Positions 1-9,880 of a DNA stretch of 64,000 nucleotides are shown here, in pieces. The stretch spans positions 89,299-153,298 of the forward strand of contig JAAEAF010003349.1 of the NCBI GenBank assembly GCA_011037195.1. The letters are read 5' to 3'. The notes beneath the pieces were generated by a model, which saw only the letters and a list, made by a program, of their open reading frames with translations, was not told where the DNA came from and searched no databases. Every line of letters starts with the position of its first letter. The stretch's first letter is position 1. The translations under genes and the position numbers were made by a program. Source of the stretch: Triatoma infestans (lineage: Eukaryota > Arthropoda > Insecta > Hemiptera > Reduviidae).

Positions 1-299
1 CATGTAAAAAACAACATGAATTTGTCTAGATTTCCTCCTTTATTTTTCTTTGACAACATATGTGAAGGGGGAAAAATAAAACTTATTTTTTTAATTTTTT
101 TTATTTTTCCTTATAAAAATATAATATAATAAATAATTCAACAAAAAAACTTACATAACTTATACTGACTTTTCACTATATCCGTTAGAACTATGGCATT
201 ATTCTTTTTATTAAGAAATGCTTAATATTATTACGCTGTGTACAACCCAACCGATAGAAGTTATGAAGGAGCAATATTTCAGCGAAAGAGACGTTAAAT
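1..299. other. AT-rich sequence without recognised gene
   Basis: A/T homopolymer-rich DNA. I see no coding signal, repeat homology or RNA gene here. Confidence 0.6.
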
Positions 300-617
300 T
301 TACTATGTCAAAGAATTTCTAGCTACTCTTGGTTTGTTCTACTTCGCAGTTGTTGTGGAAGCTAATCACTTAAACACAGAAGATCTGTCTGTAAGCACAG
401 ATGGCACTGGGGTTGGAACTGTTTCGCCTGACAATTTCCATCAAAAGATTTTTTTGAAATGATTCTTGTGAGGTATTTGCATCTGATGACGCAGCAACCC
501 GCCTTCACCGTAAAAGTATTGATAAATTAATTCCTATTAAAGAAATGTTTGATATGTTCGTCAGCAATTGCCAAACATATAACATTAATTGCTGTATTAG
601 TGATAATAATTAAAAAC
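300..617 (+). pseudogene. piggyBac-type transposase fragment, decayed
   Basis: Frame-broken remnant of a DDE transposase of the piggyBac family, which excises and inserts DNA at TTAA sites. In changing frames the plus strand reads KEFLATLGLFYFAV, then NTEDLS..DGTG, LFRLTISIKRFFEMIL, RYLHL, DDAATRL, and finally RKSIDKLIPIKEMFDMFVSNC before stops near 612. This order matches the middle of piggyBac proteins: a GLLYLAG-like helix, the LFR.TMS..RF..ILR.LRFDD block, then DKLAPIRE.FD.FV.NC. At least two single-base shifts and an in-frame TGA break it. Only about 100 of the family's usual 550-600 residues remain, and the catalytic aspartates further downstream are missing. No TTAA-flanked termini were found. 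The family assignment rests on motif recognition only. Confidence 0.72.
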
Positions 618-1544
618 TCTACTGATATTTTAACATGAATAATTATTTTGATGATTTCATTTCGTGTATATTTATAATTAATTTCTTTTTATACCATGTA
701 ATGCTTTTAAATAAATTAAAAGGAATTTAAAGTTTTACAATACAATATTGTTAAGAAGACACACAAAAAAAACTTATATTTTTAAGTGCGGAGCGTGAGT
801 CATAAAATTAGGTGCGCCTCCTGCAGGGTTCAGTTTTTTTATATAATTTAATTGATTGAGTACATACTCATATAAACTTGCTAGTTTGAAGTATTCATTG
901 CGTAGCAAAGTAATCTTTGGAGGTGGATAATGCAGAATTGTTTCTAGCCTTGATGGTTTTTACCTCGGAATACAATAACTTTGTGAACAACTTTTTCACA
1001 AGTGATGGTTGAATATTGTAGATTAATTTCGCCGGATGTTGCTGGTTCTTGTTTTTTCTTGTTGAAGTAAGTATTGCATAATTCAGCGTGACAGTTAAAC
1101 GTTAACCAGTCTTCTTCACTCAAGTAGATGACGTCATGTTTCAATGCTACAAGCTTTCAATGCTACAAGCGGAGAGCCCAGTTATAAGTTGTTTAGTTCT
1201 GTAGCTGTTTAGCGAGAATGTTGTAGTTAATTGCATACCTGGATCACATCCTGGTACTTGGCATGATGTTGATATGTTAGTTCACTATCACAATTTACAC
1301 TGAAATGTACAAAATAACTTTGTTCCCCTCTCTAATCCATTTCCAACTTATCCCCTCCTTTCCCTGGAAAAATAGCATTCAATCTCAAACATTAAAGCAT
1401 CTATAACACAACATTTACACGTATCAGGTCCACAACATTGTTTTAGGTTAGACCATACACTTTGTATATAATGCCCATTAGGCGCTCGTTCTGTATATTC
1501 TTTTGCATATCTTCTAATTGCGTCATCTTTTCCGCTATGTCTAA
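618..1544. other. No recognised gene; short local duplication
   Basis: AT-rich. A 66-codon minus-strand open frame (944-1144) resembles nothing I know. A short tandem duplication of the motif TTTCAATGCTACAAGC lies at about 1139-1171. Confidence 0.5.
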
Positions 1545-1659
1545 AGTTCAGTACGAGATGCAGCAGAAAGGCTAAGGACTAATGGACGTTCAGAGGCGCC
1601 CTCCTTTGCTAGCCTATCGGCCACTTCGTTACCTTAAATGCCTTTGTGCTCCGGCACCC

Positions 1660-1685
1660 AAACTAGCCGAAGGCTATTGTGGTTT
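1660..1685. repeat. 26-bp target-site duplication, left copy
   Basis: A perfect 26-base direct repeat beginning AAACTAGCCGAAGG and ending TGTGGTTT. It is repeated at 1896-1921 and belongs to the RNase H relic, so the 210 bases between the copies are an insertion. This length suits target-primed reverse transcription or templated repair, not the 4-bp TTAA duplication of piggyBac. Confidence 0.9.
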
Positions 1686-1895
1686 GAAATGATTCTTGTG
1701 AGGTATTTGCATCTGACGACGCAGCAACCCGCCTTCAACGTAAAAGTATTGATAAATTAATTCTTATTAAAGAAATGTTGGATATGTTCGTCAGCAATTG
1801 CCAAACATATAACATTAATTGCTGTATTAGTGATAATAGTAATGATAATTAAAAGCTCTACTGATATTTTAACATGAATAATTAAATATTCGTCA
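1686..1895 (+). mobile_element. Inserted 210-bp piggyBac transposase fragment
   Basis: This segment is about 90% identical by eye to 456-650. It encodes the same piggyBac piece, DKLILIKEMLDMFVSNC being the clearest stretch, in broken frames. It has no terminal inverted repeats and no poly(A) tail, yet a perfect 26-bp target duplication flanks it. It starts at the same point as the similarity at 456 (GAAATGATTCTTGTG), so both copies may come from one mobilised RNA or repair filler and not from separate piggyBac elements. Confidence 0.75.
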
Positions 1896-1921
1896 AAACT
1901 AGCCGAAGGCTATTGTGGTTT
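1896..1921. repeat. 26-bp target-site duplication, right copy
   Basis: Right partner of 1660-1685, with no mismatch. Confidence 0.9.
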
Positions 1922-2062
1922 ACCAGAAATTCCAACTATTCATGGCATTCTTTCAAAATCCTCGACATGATGCAGTGCGCCTCCAAAGCCTTTAGTGCGG
2001 CCTGGCTATCAGAAAAGATCACAATTTTTCTGCTCGTTACGCCTTATTCCTAAGATACTGGG

Positions 2063-2610
2063 CACAAGCAAGTTTTTGGATTCCAGTGTTATAAAATCTA
2101 ATAAAGAAAAAATTCTAATAAACCACTTTTAATTCAGAATTCAACACCAATTTTTACGTTTAAAAGTTTTATATTACAATATATTACAATTTTTACAAAA
2201 ATCAACCTGTAATGGCGCTAGTGTTGTTTTGGAGAGTATTTTTCTATGTATACTTATTTTTCGTATTTTTTTTTTGTGAAATTTTCATTCAGAGAATGTT
2301 GTCATTAAATTAAGTGTCAGGTTATAATAATTATTTATAAACTTTTTTTAATTTTTAATTTCCTTTTTCTCCAAAAATTTAAGGTTGAGATATTTCGTTT
2401 ATTACTTTTTTGCTCATTCTTTGGACAACCTAAATCATTATTAAAATTCGTGGATATTATTCTGTTTATATTGCATTAGATAAAATTTAAGTGGGGGGGG
2501 GGGTATTTTTGGAATAATTTATAATTCTTCGTCATAAAACGTTGAGGAAAAAAAAAAATAATAGATAAAAATGTATCAAAACAAAAAATAATTTTCAAAA
2601 ATAAAGAAAC
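2063..2610. other. AT-rich sequence; short G tract
   Basis: No gene recognised. A run of about eleven G occurs near 2492-2503. The minus-strand open frame over 2476-2670 is low-complexity and runs into the LTR. Confidence 0.5.
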
Positions 2611-2780
2611 TATAAGTGTAACAACAGTTCTCCGCCCGGCCACCAGGTTTGCACCAAGTGGACCTTTCACTAGGGAGGCACACCCCCACTACACTAGGAC
2701 TCTCCTACTCCACTACAGAGGGGAGAACTTTCACCGGCTAGACCCGCCTACTGGACACCATCCCTACCACCTCAGAATCG

Positions 2781-2788
2781 TATATAAG
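2781..2788 (+). promoter_or_regulatory. TATA box of the solo LTR
   Basis: TATATAAG in a GC-rich context inside the LTR. It is followed about 30 bases downstream by AATAATCAGGGAGAG, a reasonable U3/R boundary. Confidence 0.5.
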
Positions 2789-2861
2789 GGGCCATCCACG
2801 ACCAGAATAATCAGGGAGAGAGAGAAGTACTCAGCGATTAGAAACTCTTCTAATAGTTTTG

Positions 2862-3055
2862 GCGCTAGCTAGGCAGGCCCTTAACTAACTTCTCAGAGCA
2901 TCTGCGCTAGGCAAGAGAGCCAGGCCGTTTACTCATCCAGCGATCACCGTTTCAAGACATCTGCGCTAGGCAGGAGAGCCAGGCCGTTTGTTCGTACAAC
3001 GATCACCGATAAGTAGTGTGCGCTAGGCAAGAGGGCCAGGCCACTCTACTCGACG
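2862..3055 (+). repeat. Tandem repeats of about 60 bp inside the LTR
   Basis: Three or four imperfect units share GCGCTAGGCA(A/G)GAG(A/G)GCCAGGCC, starting near 2862 (degenerate), 2902, 2962 and 3018, with ..CGATCACCG.. near each unit end. They lie downstream of the TATA box, in the expected R/U5 or leader part. Confidence 0.8.
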
Positions 3056-3254
3056 AGCGACGATTGACAATCTGTGTCACTCCCTGAGCGAACAGATTGG
3101 TCATAGCAACCATTTACTGTATATGCTTTTCAGAATATATGTAACATTTTACTAAGTGTGCTTTGACATTTACTGGGTGTATTTTATTTGCAGAATCACG
3201 AATCCTAGTTCCCCACACCCCCGGGATATTTATTCTGGGAGTGTGTTATATAAG

Positions 3255-3944
3255 TCTGAAACTTTTCGTATAATAATTATAATTGCACTCTTTGCAGCAA
3301 AAATAATTATAAATAATACGAAATATAAATAATTCAAATATAAATAATATAAATCAGCCTACACAAAACTATAAAGCAAAATAAAATAAAAAAATAATCT
3401 TTTAGATGCAACAAGTAACTGTAGATTTCGTAATATATTTCTGAACTAATTTAGCTCGTGCAGAATCCAGATTTATAAAACTTTGACGTTGGTTTGTAGA
3501 ACCTTTTAGAAACAGTAATTGCATCATTCTCAACTGATGCAAATTCTCTGACTGTTTAATTAGGATCTGCTTGAACCAGAAATTCCAGCAAATGGAACTT
3601 TCATTTAGCTTCATTTACCACTTTTAAAACTTCATTTTCTAGTCTAATGTCTCAGGAAGAAAATTTAGTGAACCAACGACGTTACGATCTTTATTATTTC
3701 CTCTCACTGTGATATGCTGCAAGTGCGTGGGGTTTGTTTTCCATGGAAATTCAAACAGTGTAATTCCAGTAACGTTAGTACAACTGCGAAGCTTCTATTA
3801 ATTGTAAACCCTCAGTGTGAATGGCAAAAATATAGCGTTAGGAACTGCGAGGATCTAATCAATATCCTGCCACACAAATCAGATAAAATCACCTTCTAGC
3901 TGGCGTTAATGTGGTAAATTTATTTTTTTTGCTGCGGAAGAATG
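3255..3944. other. No recognised gene
   Basis: AT-rich. Short frames at 3402-3614 (-) and 3714-3899 (+) have no family resemblance. Confidence 0.5.
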
Positions 3945-4555
3945 GAATTGAAACTTTTCAGTATTATATTAAGTAATGTAGTGGAAGAAAGAAATGCAAA
4001 AATAATAGTTTTGAAAGATATTTTAAGTAAAATAATTTTGGCAAAAGTAATGTATTTTAGAGTCAGGTACTATAATTTAAGGTCATTGCTATTAATGATA
4101 CAAAGGCAAAAGAATCTGTTAGGGTAATACAATGCCACTTGGCCAACTGTTTTGTAAGAGCAGGGCATTCTTTAAACAGTTTAAATTCTGCACTCAACCA
4201 TACGAGTCTAAACTAGACATTCAATCAGATCACTTGTCTCCGGAATTGCTCTCTTAGCATCAGTGCCAGCCATAAGTTAAAACATAAGTGTTTGCATTTA
4301 ATCTAGATAAATAATTTATTTTATAAACATAATATTGTGATATTGTAAATTATTTAAATTCATATAGAGATTAATATTTTTTATATAAAAAAACAGTGAT
4401 GATCGCTTGATTATTTCTCAATACTTCTATCTCTATCTTAAACATACACACAAGCTTTTTACAAAACCGCTCATACCACAAGCTACTACTACATACTACA
4501 ACTACACAACAAACAACGCACCATACCAACGACATTACAGTAAGTTAAGGATGCA
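3945..4555 (+). repeat. Dispersed repeat D, copy 1
   Basis: About 600 bp that recurs at 56195-56720 (same strand) and partly at 32130-32480 (inverted). Shared landmarks are AGTCAGGTACT.TAATTTAAG followed by GTCATTGCTATTA, then ATACAATGCCACTTGGCC, then CTCTTAGCATCAGTG, and a CT/CA-rich end with ACAAAACCGCTC.TACC. It is non-coding in every copy. Class unknown; long-diverged LTR or non-autonomous DNA element are both possible. Confidence 0.7.
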
Positions 4556-4629
4556 GTGAAGGAGGACCATCCTAAACATGACTTTTGTCTGTTGAATTTT
4601 TTTTTAACAAAAGTACTTAATTAATTATA

Positions 4630-5156
4630 TAGGGTGACCAGAGTTATATGCTCCACCCCCTTTTTTTTTAAACGGCGGGAAATTTCGAAAAAATAGAAAA
4701 CACCTATTTAATCATTTTTAGTCTAGTTTATTTTCAGTGATTGAACCATTTTTTTATACCCCAATATCCCGAGATACAGCATCCAACTTTTTTTTTTCAA
4801 ATGGAACATTATATTTTTTTTTGCATATTTTTATAGTAATTGAGCCTCTAAAAAAAAAAAAAAAAAATTAAAATCGGTTAGGTTTTTCAAAAGTTATGGC
4901 AATTTAAAATATGAAAAACAAATTTCAGTTTACTGTCAAAATTACCTTATTTTTCTTTAAGAAGCTCTTCAAACTGGGCACCATCAACGGATAGGCAAGC
5001 CAAAACTGTGGACTCCCACGCTCTGTTTGCAGCAGCACTTAGGTGGCAAAGTCAACATCTAGGCAGGCTAGAGTTATTCGACGTTCCATATCTTCGACTG
5101 AAGTCATGGGATTAAGGTTACTGTACATTTATTTTTTAGATATCCCCACAAAAAAT
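4630..5156 (+). repeat. Left inverted arm of the foldback
   Basis: Reverse complement of 6109-5577 with few mismatches and small A/T-run length differences. For example CAAGCCAAAACTGTGGACTC here corresponds to CAAGCCAAAGCTCTGGACTC in the inverted right arm. One extra A relative to the right arm (about 5047-5051) shifts the transposase frame on the minus strand. Confidence 0.9.
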
Positions 5157-5749
5157 GCACAATTTTATGGACTGATGAATCAAAGTTTACCAACAATGGC
5201 CTTCTTAATCGTTGGAACTTTAGAATATGGGCAGAAGAAAATCCACAAGTTACCTTCGCCACACGCCATCAGGTTGTTTTTTCTACAAATGTTTGGTGTG
5301 GAGTTTTAGGAAACCAACTAATCGGCCCATACTTCTACAGAGGGAACTTAACTGGTGAAAGGTATCTAACTTTTTTAAGAGACATTTTGCCAGTTTTGCT
5401 TGAAGATGTTCCTCTAAAACGTCGGTTAGATATGTATTTTCAACAAGATGGTTGCCCGGCACATAATGCGAGAGTTGTTCGACGTTACCTGGACAGAAAT
5501 TTCCACGAAAAGTGGTTAGGAACTCATGGTCCGATCCAATGGCCACCTCGACCTCCGGACTTAACCCCAATGGACTATTTTTTGTGGGGATATCTAAAAA
5601 ACAAAGTGTACAGTAACCTTAATCCCGTGGCTTCAGTCGAAGATATGGAACGTCGAATAACTCTAGCCTGCCTAGATGTTGACTTGCCACCTAAGTGCTG
5701 CTACAAACAGAGCGTGGGAGTCCAGAGCTTTGGCTTGCCTATCCGTTGA
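5157..5749 (+). pseudogene. mariner-like transposase, N-terminus replaced
   Basis: One open plus-strand frame covers the catalytic half of a Tc1/mariner-superfamily transposase, the enzyme that cuts and joins the element ends. It opens ILWTDESKF (first catalytic Asp), continues through VWCGVLGNQLIGPYFYRG, YFQQDGCPAHNARV (second Asp), and WPPRPPDLTPMDYFLWGYLKN (third acidic residue, 37 positions after the second), and ends near 5749. The family normally has about 340 residues. The N-terminal helix-turn-helix DNA-binding part is absent because the sequence upstream of 5157 is the inverted arm. No start codon lies before the first motif in this frame, so an inactive remnant is most likely despite the clean catalytic residues. 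Confidence 0.88.
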
Positions 5750-6109
5750 TGGTGCCCAGTTTGAAGAGCTTCTTTAAGGAAAAAATAAGGTAATTTTGAG
5801 ATTAAACTGAAATTTGTTTTTCATATTTTAAATTACCATAACTTTTGAAAAACCTAACCGATTTTAAATTTTTTTATTTTTATTTTTTTAGAGGCTCAAT
5901 TACTATAAAAATATGCAAAAAAAAATATAATGTTCCATTTGAAAAAAAAAAGTTGGATGCTGTATCTCGGGATATTGGGGTATAAAAAAATGGATCAATC
6001 ACTGAAAATAAACTAGACTAAAAATGATTAAATAGGTGTTTTCTATTTTTTCGAAATTTCCCGCCGTTTAAAAAAAAAGTGGGTGGAGCATATAACTCTG
6101 GTCACCCTG
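5577..6109 (-). repeat. Right inverted arm of the foldback
   Basis: Presumably the original 3' end of the element: transposase C-terminus, 3' untranslated sequence and terminal inverted repeat. It pairs with 4630-5156. Confidence 0.9.
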
Positions 6110-6111
6110 TA

Positions 6112-7029
6112 TAGTTCTGAAAAAAAATCTGCTGAATTATTAATAAATTTAAAATTAAATGTAATCTAGGTAATGAAGATTCAACATTTACAATCCTCTA
6201 TATAGATAGTTTTACCCAATGATGTTCTGTTTACCTTGAAATAAACAATATTATTTATTGCATAAAATTGTCTCTAGTCTTGTTTCTTAGTATATTCAAT
6301 TAAATTTGAATAAATGAAAAATTTATCATTTATTATATATATATATATAAATGGATATATATATTATATCCTCTCCAGTGTTTTCAACCACATATAGTAC
6401 ACTCATGAATAAATAACATTGAAAGATGACGGATGTTATAAAATTATAAAGCGGAATTCCTTCTGGTTATAGGACTTATATACATACATAGGGCGGCGTA
6501 GTGGGATAGTGGTGCTACATGTACAAAATACAACTATAACTTATGGTGTAAAAGTTACACACAAGGATTAAGCGACAATTTCTCTCACTGATGTTATCAC
6601 TCCACGCAGTCAAGATAAATAATATTAACTCTGTATTCGCATTATGTAAACACTAACATAATATAACAAAGAGTGATTCTGAAATTATTGTTACCGTTTC
6701 ATATTTATTTATAATTTAATATGAATGGTTTTGTTAACCAAATAAAACACAATAAGGTCATTGTCAATATACTAAATAACTTATTAACATAGAATATACT
6801 TTTTAGAATGCGTTTTTTTATTCATCCTGCAACTAGAAGGGACCAAAAATTGCATCAGGTAAATTATTATTTTTACATAAATACTGAAACTAATATCTTG
6901 AAACTAAGCATTCATTTAGTATTTCGATGTCTTTTTTAATATTGCCTTCAGAAGACTCAATTATTATTATTATTATTTATTTTTTTTCGCATCGACATCG
7001 CAGGCCATTAGCGAATTATTATTATTATT
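6112..7029. other. AT-rich sequence with microsatellites
   Basis: (AT)n at about 6334-6363 and TTA runs near 6961-7028. No gene recognised. Confidence 0.55.
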
Positions 7030-7225
7030 TTTTTTATTTTTAAATTTAAGGCGCGACAACATCTATGGTCATTGACGCCAGGAGCCTTCTCCTGTGCACT
7101 GCCGAACTCCGGACGATGTCTCTCGTTGCATGCAACACTGTCCATCACCGGACAGTCAGCTGTAGGGGCTCCTAGGAAGAAAAAAATCTAAGGACAGTTA
7201 GCTGAAAGGGCTCCTAGGAAGAAAT
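7030..7225 (-). mobile_element. SINE-1 copy, 5'-truncated
   Basis: Reverse complement of the SINE-1 body seen complete at 62943. It has the tail GACGC..., GTTG.CGCGCCTTAAATT and poly(A), read on the minus strand from 7225 to 7030. The tRNA-like head is missing. A 39-bp piece (GGACAGT.AGCTG..GGGCTCCTAGG) is duplicated at about 7151 and 7192. It directly adjoins a family A element. Confidence 0.75.
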
Positions 7226-7230
7226 AAAAA

Positions 7231-8170
7231 CCAGGTATGAAACACTCACACAACTTTCTCAAATTTTATAGTTTGTTTACATAATTTAATGAAATTCGTC
7301 GAAAAACTGAAAAAACTGTTCAGTAAAAGCGCATATCCGGTTTACTAATTTCCTTGGAACTCGGAATTTTGGCCATCTATTTATTTCTAATTAATTTTCA
7401 TTGGATGATAGAATTGTATAATCAACTATGATAGCACTTTAGAGAAAAAGATAACCCACCTCTCCCCGAGAAGTGCCCTTAAATGAATTTTCCCAGAGAA
7501 ATGTTTCAAATAAAAGTTGTAGATCTTTGTATGTTTAGTTTATATAAGAAGTTTCAAGAAAATCGTATAGCCATTTTTTAGAAAATCGCGAAATAGTGAA
7601 AAAATCATTTAGAAAGTGGTAAAGTAAACGCAATTCCGGTTATCCGATTTTTCAAACTCGGATTTTTAACAACATATTCAATTCTAATTTAGATGACAGA
7701 ATTGTCTAATAAACTGAAATAGCACTTTAGATTGAAACCTAACCCCACCCCTCCCCCATAACTGCCCTTAAATGAATTTTTCCAGAGAAACATTACAAAT
7801 AAAAGTTGTAGCTCTTTATATGCGTAGTTGATATAACAAGTTTGAAGGAAATCAACGGAGCCATTTTTGAGAAAAACGCAAAAAAGTAAAAAAAAAAAAC
7901 TAGCAAAGTGGTACTTTCGGTTGAAGAATTTTGACAGATAAGTACTGTCAGATCTCATGGTGATACCTAAACGGAATGTCAAGTTTCAGCTTACTAAGGT
8001 TTTTCGTTTTTGAGCTATGCTGTACACACACATGCCATTTGCTAATAACCACTTTTGTTGACTCAAACCGGATTTGAGGGGACCTCAAAACGGATATTTC
8101 CGGTGAAAAGTCGATATCGAAAATTTGACACGATTACAATACTTCCTTCTTACTAGGAGTAAGAGAAAGT
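7231..8170 (-). mobile_element. Family A element (HINE-like), near-complete
   Basis: On the minus strand it starts ACTTTCTCTTACTCCTAGTA (8170), runs through the CACCGGAAATATCC block and three tandem units of about 290-300 bp, and ends GTGTGAGTGTTTCAT (7231 side). It is non-coding and collinear with 33774-34772. The minus-strand open frame 7689-7982 is repeat sequence: stops and indels differ between copies. Confidence 0.8.
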
Positions 8171-8669
8171 AAAAAATCAATTATTATTATTTTTAAAACA
8201 TTCATTATTTATCCATTTAAAGATTCTCGTTGGGAATCGCTATTTTCTTTTTCATAAGTCCATAGGACCTGCAGAGCTAATTGATGCAAGTACTTGGGCT
8301 TAGAATACCCAAAGGCAAACTTTATTACACAACTATGCACCACTCATTCAGAATCTTTGTACATAATACATTTTATAGAGACTTTATTCTATATACAGGT
8401 CAAGAGAGCCACACAGATGTTTCAGGTAGCAGTGGTGTTTTAGCCAGCTTGAAGAAAATCTGTACAATATATATATGTATATATATATATATCAAGGAGA
8501 CTTCGCTATAACATTATTGTCGGACAAGACTATAATTCTTATTACAAATTATTATTTGTAAGGATTTTCCATAACATCTGATTTGAAATACTGGATTCTC
8601 CTGTTGATTTCTTCCAGTAGTCTAATGTACACTCCGTTGACCACCTATTCTAAAAGTCTGGACCACAAC
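8171..8669. other. No recognised gene
   Basis: AT-rich, with (AT)n at about 8467-8494. The small plus frame 8281-8511 runs into the microsatellite and has no family resemblance. Confidence 0.5.
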
Positions 8670-8975
8670 TATTGTCGCGGTTTGAAAAAAAAACAAACAA
8701 TTATTAACCGCTTTCCTTCAAGCTCAGAAATTTTCCGACATATTTAATTGTCCTTAGTATTTTGTAGGTCTCAGATCGGTATTATAGTGAAATGACCTCT
8801 TAGAAGGGAGCCTATTGTATTGTTCCCCTAAAATCCCTTGTTATATATCAACTAAACATATAACAAGCTATAACTTTTATTTGAAACATGCGATTTTGGA
8901 GAGAGAAGTTCCCTTTAAAGTGCAATTTCCATACATCATACAATCCTATCATCTATATAAATGTAATGGATCACC
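8670..8975 (+). repeat. Diverged single unit of family A
   Basis: Contains the family A landmarks CTATAACTTTTATTTGAAAC, then CCTTTAAAGTGC.ATTT, then CAATCCTATCATCTA, in the right order and spacing but with heavy divergence and no element ends. Confidence 0.55.
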
Positions 8976-9690
8976 GTGACTGATCATATCATAAGACGCC
9001 GCCTATAAGCTGCGTCAATCCATACATGAGCCGTACCATATGTCTCCCTACCGCTGATAGTTAAGATTCTGAGCGTAAGAACAAAGTAATCCACCAATCT
9101 AACCATAACATGATACTGGAAGGAGAAGTTAAGTAGTAGTAGGAAAGTCGAGAAAGTATATAGAAATGCACGCTAGACTCAACTCCTCAACTCATTCAAA
9201 GTATATCATTCAAGTAAACATCAAAAAGTCATCAAATACCGTCACTTTGCCAGCTCAGTCTGTCACTCTCTTACATGCTACCATACTATTTGCTAGTTAA
9301 CAAAGTCAGTGTACTTCAAAATTATGTCACATTCTATATTCTATTATTCTAATTTAATCAGAATTAAATTTTATGCCAAAATTTCCATTCCGAAAAAATT
9401 GGTTGACGGAAAATGTAACTTTACTTCAACGTTTTTTCGGATTTCTGCGATTTTCTCAATAAAGAATTCAACGAGTTTCCATAATACTGGGTACACTTAA
9501 CTAGGTATAAAATGCTCTTGAAACATTTTTCTGAGTAATAGCTTTTAGGGTAGATTATGGGAGAGCGAAAGATTGTGGTTTCTTCATTTGTCTCTTTTTC
9601 GCTTAGATTCTTCCAACTATACATATAATATCGAAACCAGTCAAATTTAAAAAATTCTAAGTTTGAAGGAAATTTGTAATAATAAGAGAA
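8976..9690. other. No recognised gene
   Basis: Mixed-composition DNA without coding or repeat signal that I can recognise. Confidence 0.45.
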
Positions 9691-9880
9691 ATTTGGTAGC
9701 TCGCTGGATTAGCAACGTTTAGGTCCCGGGATCGAATCCAGCATGCTGACCTTAAATTTTCAATCTAATGCTACCTTGCAAGGTGTTGTTTGTGGTAAAA
9801 GCCACATAGCTTAATTAGCATGTGGCGCTAATAAACTGTATGAGTGTTCAATACAGATTTTTTTTTAAATCTAAGTTTTA
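9691..9880 (+). mobile_element. tRNA-derived SINE-5
   Basis: A tRNA-like head with A-box-like GGTAGCTCGCTGGATTAGCA and B-box-like GGGATCGAATCC, about 35 bases apart. An unrelated body and a T/A-rich end (about 9859) follow. The head does not fold into an intact cloverleaf, so an RNA polymerase III retroposon is likelier than a tRNA gene. It is the only copy in the window. Confidence 0.55.

Larger units (their letters stand above)
1545..2062 (-). pseudogene. non-LTR retrotransposon RNase H domain relic, interrupted
   Basis: On the minus strand, about 2040-1925 reads KIVIFSDSQAALKALEAH..SRILKEC. After the insertion at 1686-1895, about 1680-1580 reads LRLVWVPEHKGI, a stop, then GNEVADRLAKEGASE. 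These are the conserved blocks of the RNase H domain carried by I/R1/LOA-type non-LTR elements: the DSQAALKAL aspartate, the VWVPGH block and the GNE.AD.LA.EG terminal block. RNase H degrades the RNA strand during element replication. The copy has stop codons, shows PEH where PGH is usual, and lacks the reverse transcriptase part. It was a dead target when the piggyBac fragment arrived. Confidence 0.78.
2617..3248 (+). mobile_element. Solo LTR of an LTR retrotransposon
   Basis: A 632-bp GC-richer block begins TGTAACAACAG and ends GAGTGTGTTA. The 6-bp direct repeat TATAAG flanks it on both sides (2611-2616 and 3249-3254). TG at the start, near-inverted ends (TGTAAC/GTGTTA), an internal TATA box, CG-rich tandem repeats and no adjacent gag/pol identify a solo LTR left after recombination between two LTRs. 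The TATA box puts transcription on the plus strand. A Ty3/gypsy or BEL/Pao origin is possible; the ends do not decide. If the boundary is shifted by one base, a 5-bp duplication fits as well. Confidence 0.75.
4630..6109 (+). mobile_element. Tc1/mariner-superfamily element rebuilt as a foldback
   Basis: The element starts (T)AGGGTGACCAGAG and ends as its inverse, CTCTGGTCACCCTG, between TA dinucleotides (4628-4629 and 6110-6111), the TA target duplication of IS630-Tc1-mariner elements. The inverted arms are exceptionally long, 4630-5156 and 5577-6109, and about 95% identical. They include transposase coding sequence: the right arm holds the C-terminal codons, and the left arm is an inverted copy of that same region. 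The normal 5' end and the N-terminal half of the transposase are gone, so the element has two 3' ends around a 420-bp centre. High arm identity implies a recent event. It cannot make an intact transposase. Confidence 0.88.

Noticed and set aside
5283..5570. 95-codon minus-strand frame inside the mariner-type element
   Set aside because: Antisense shadow of the transposase catalytic region.
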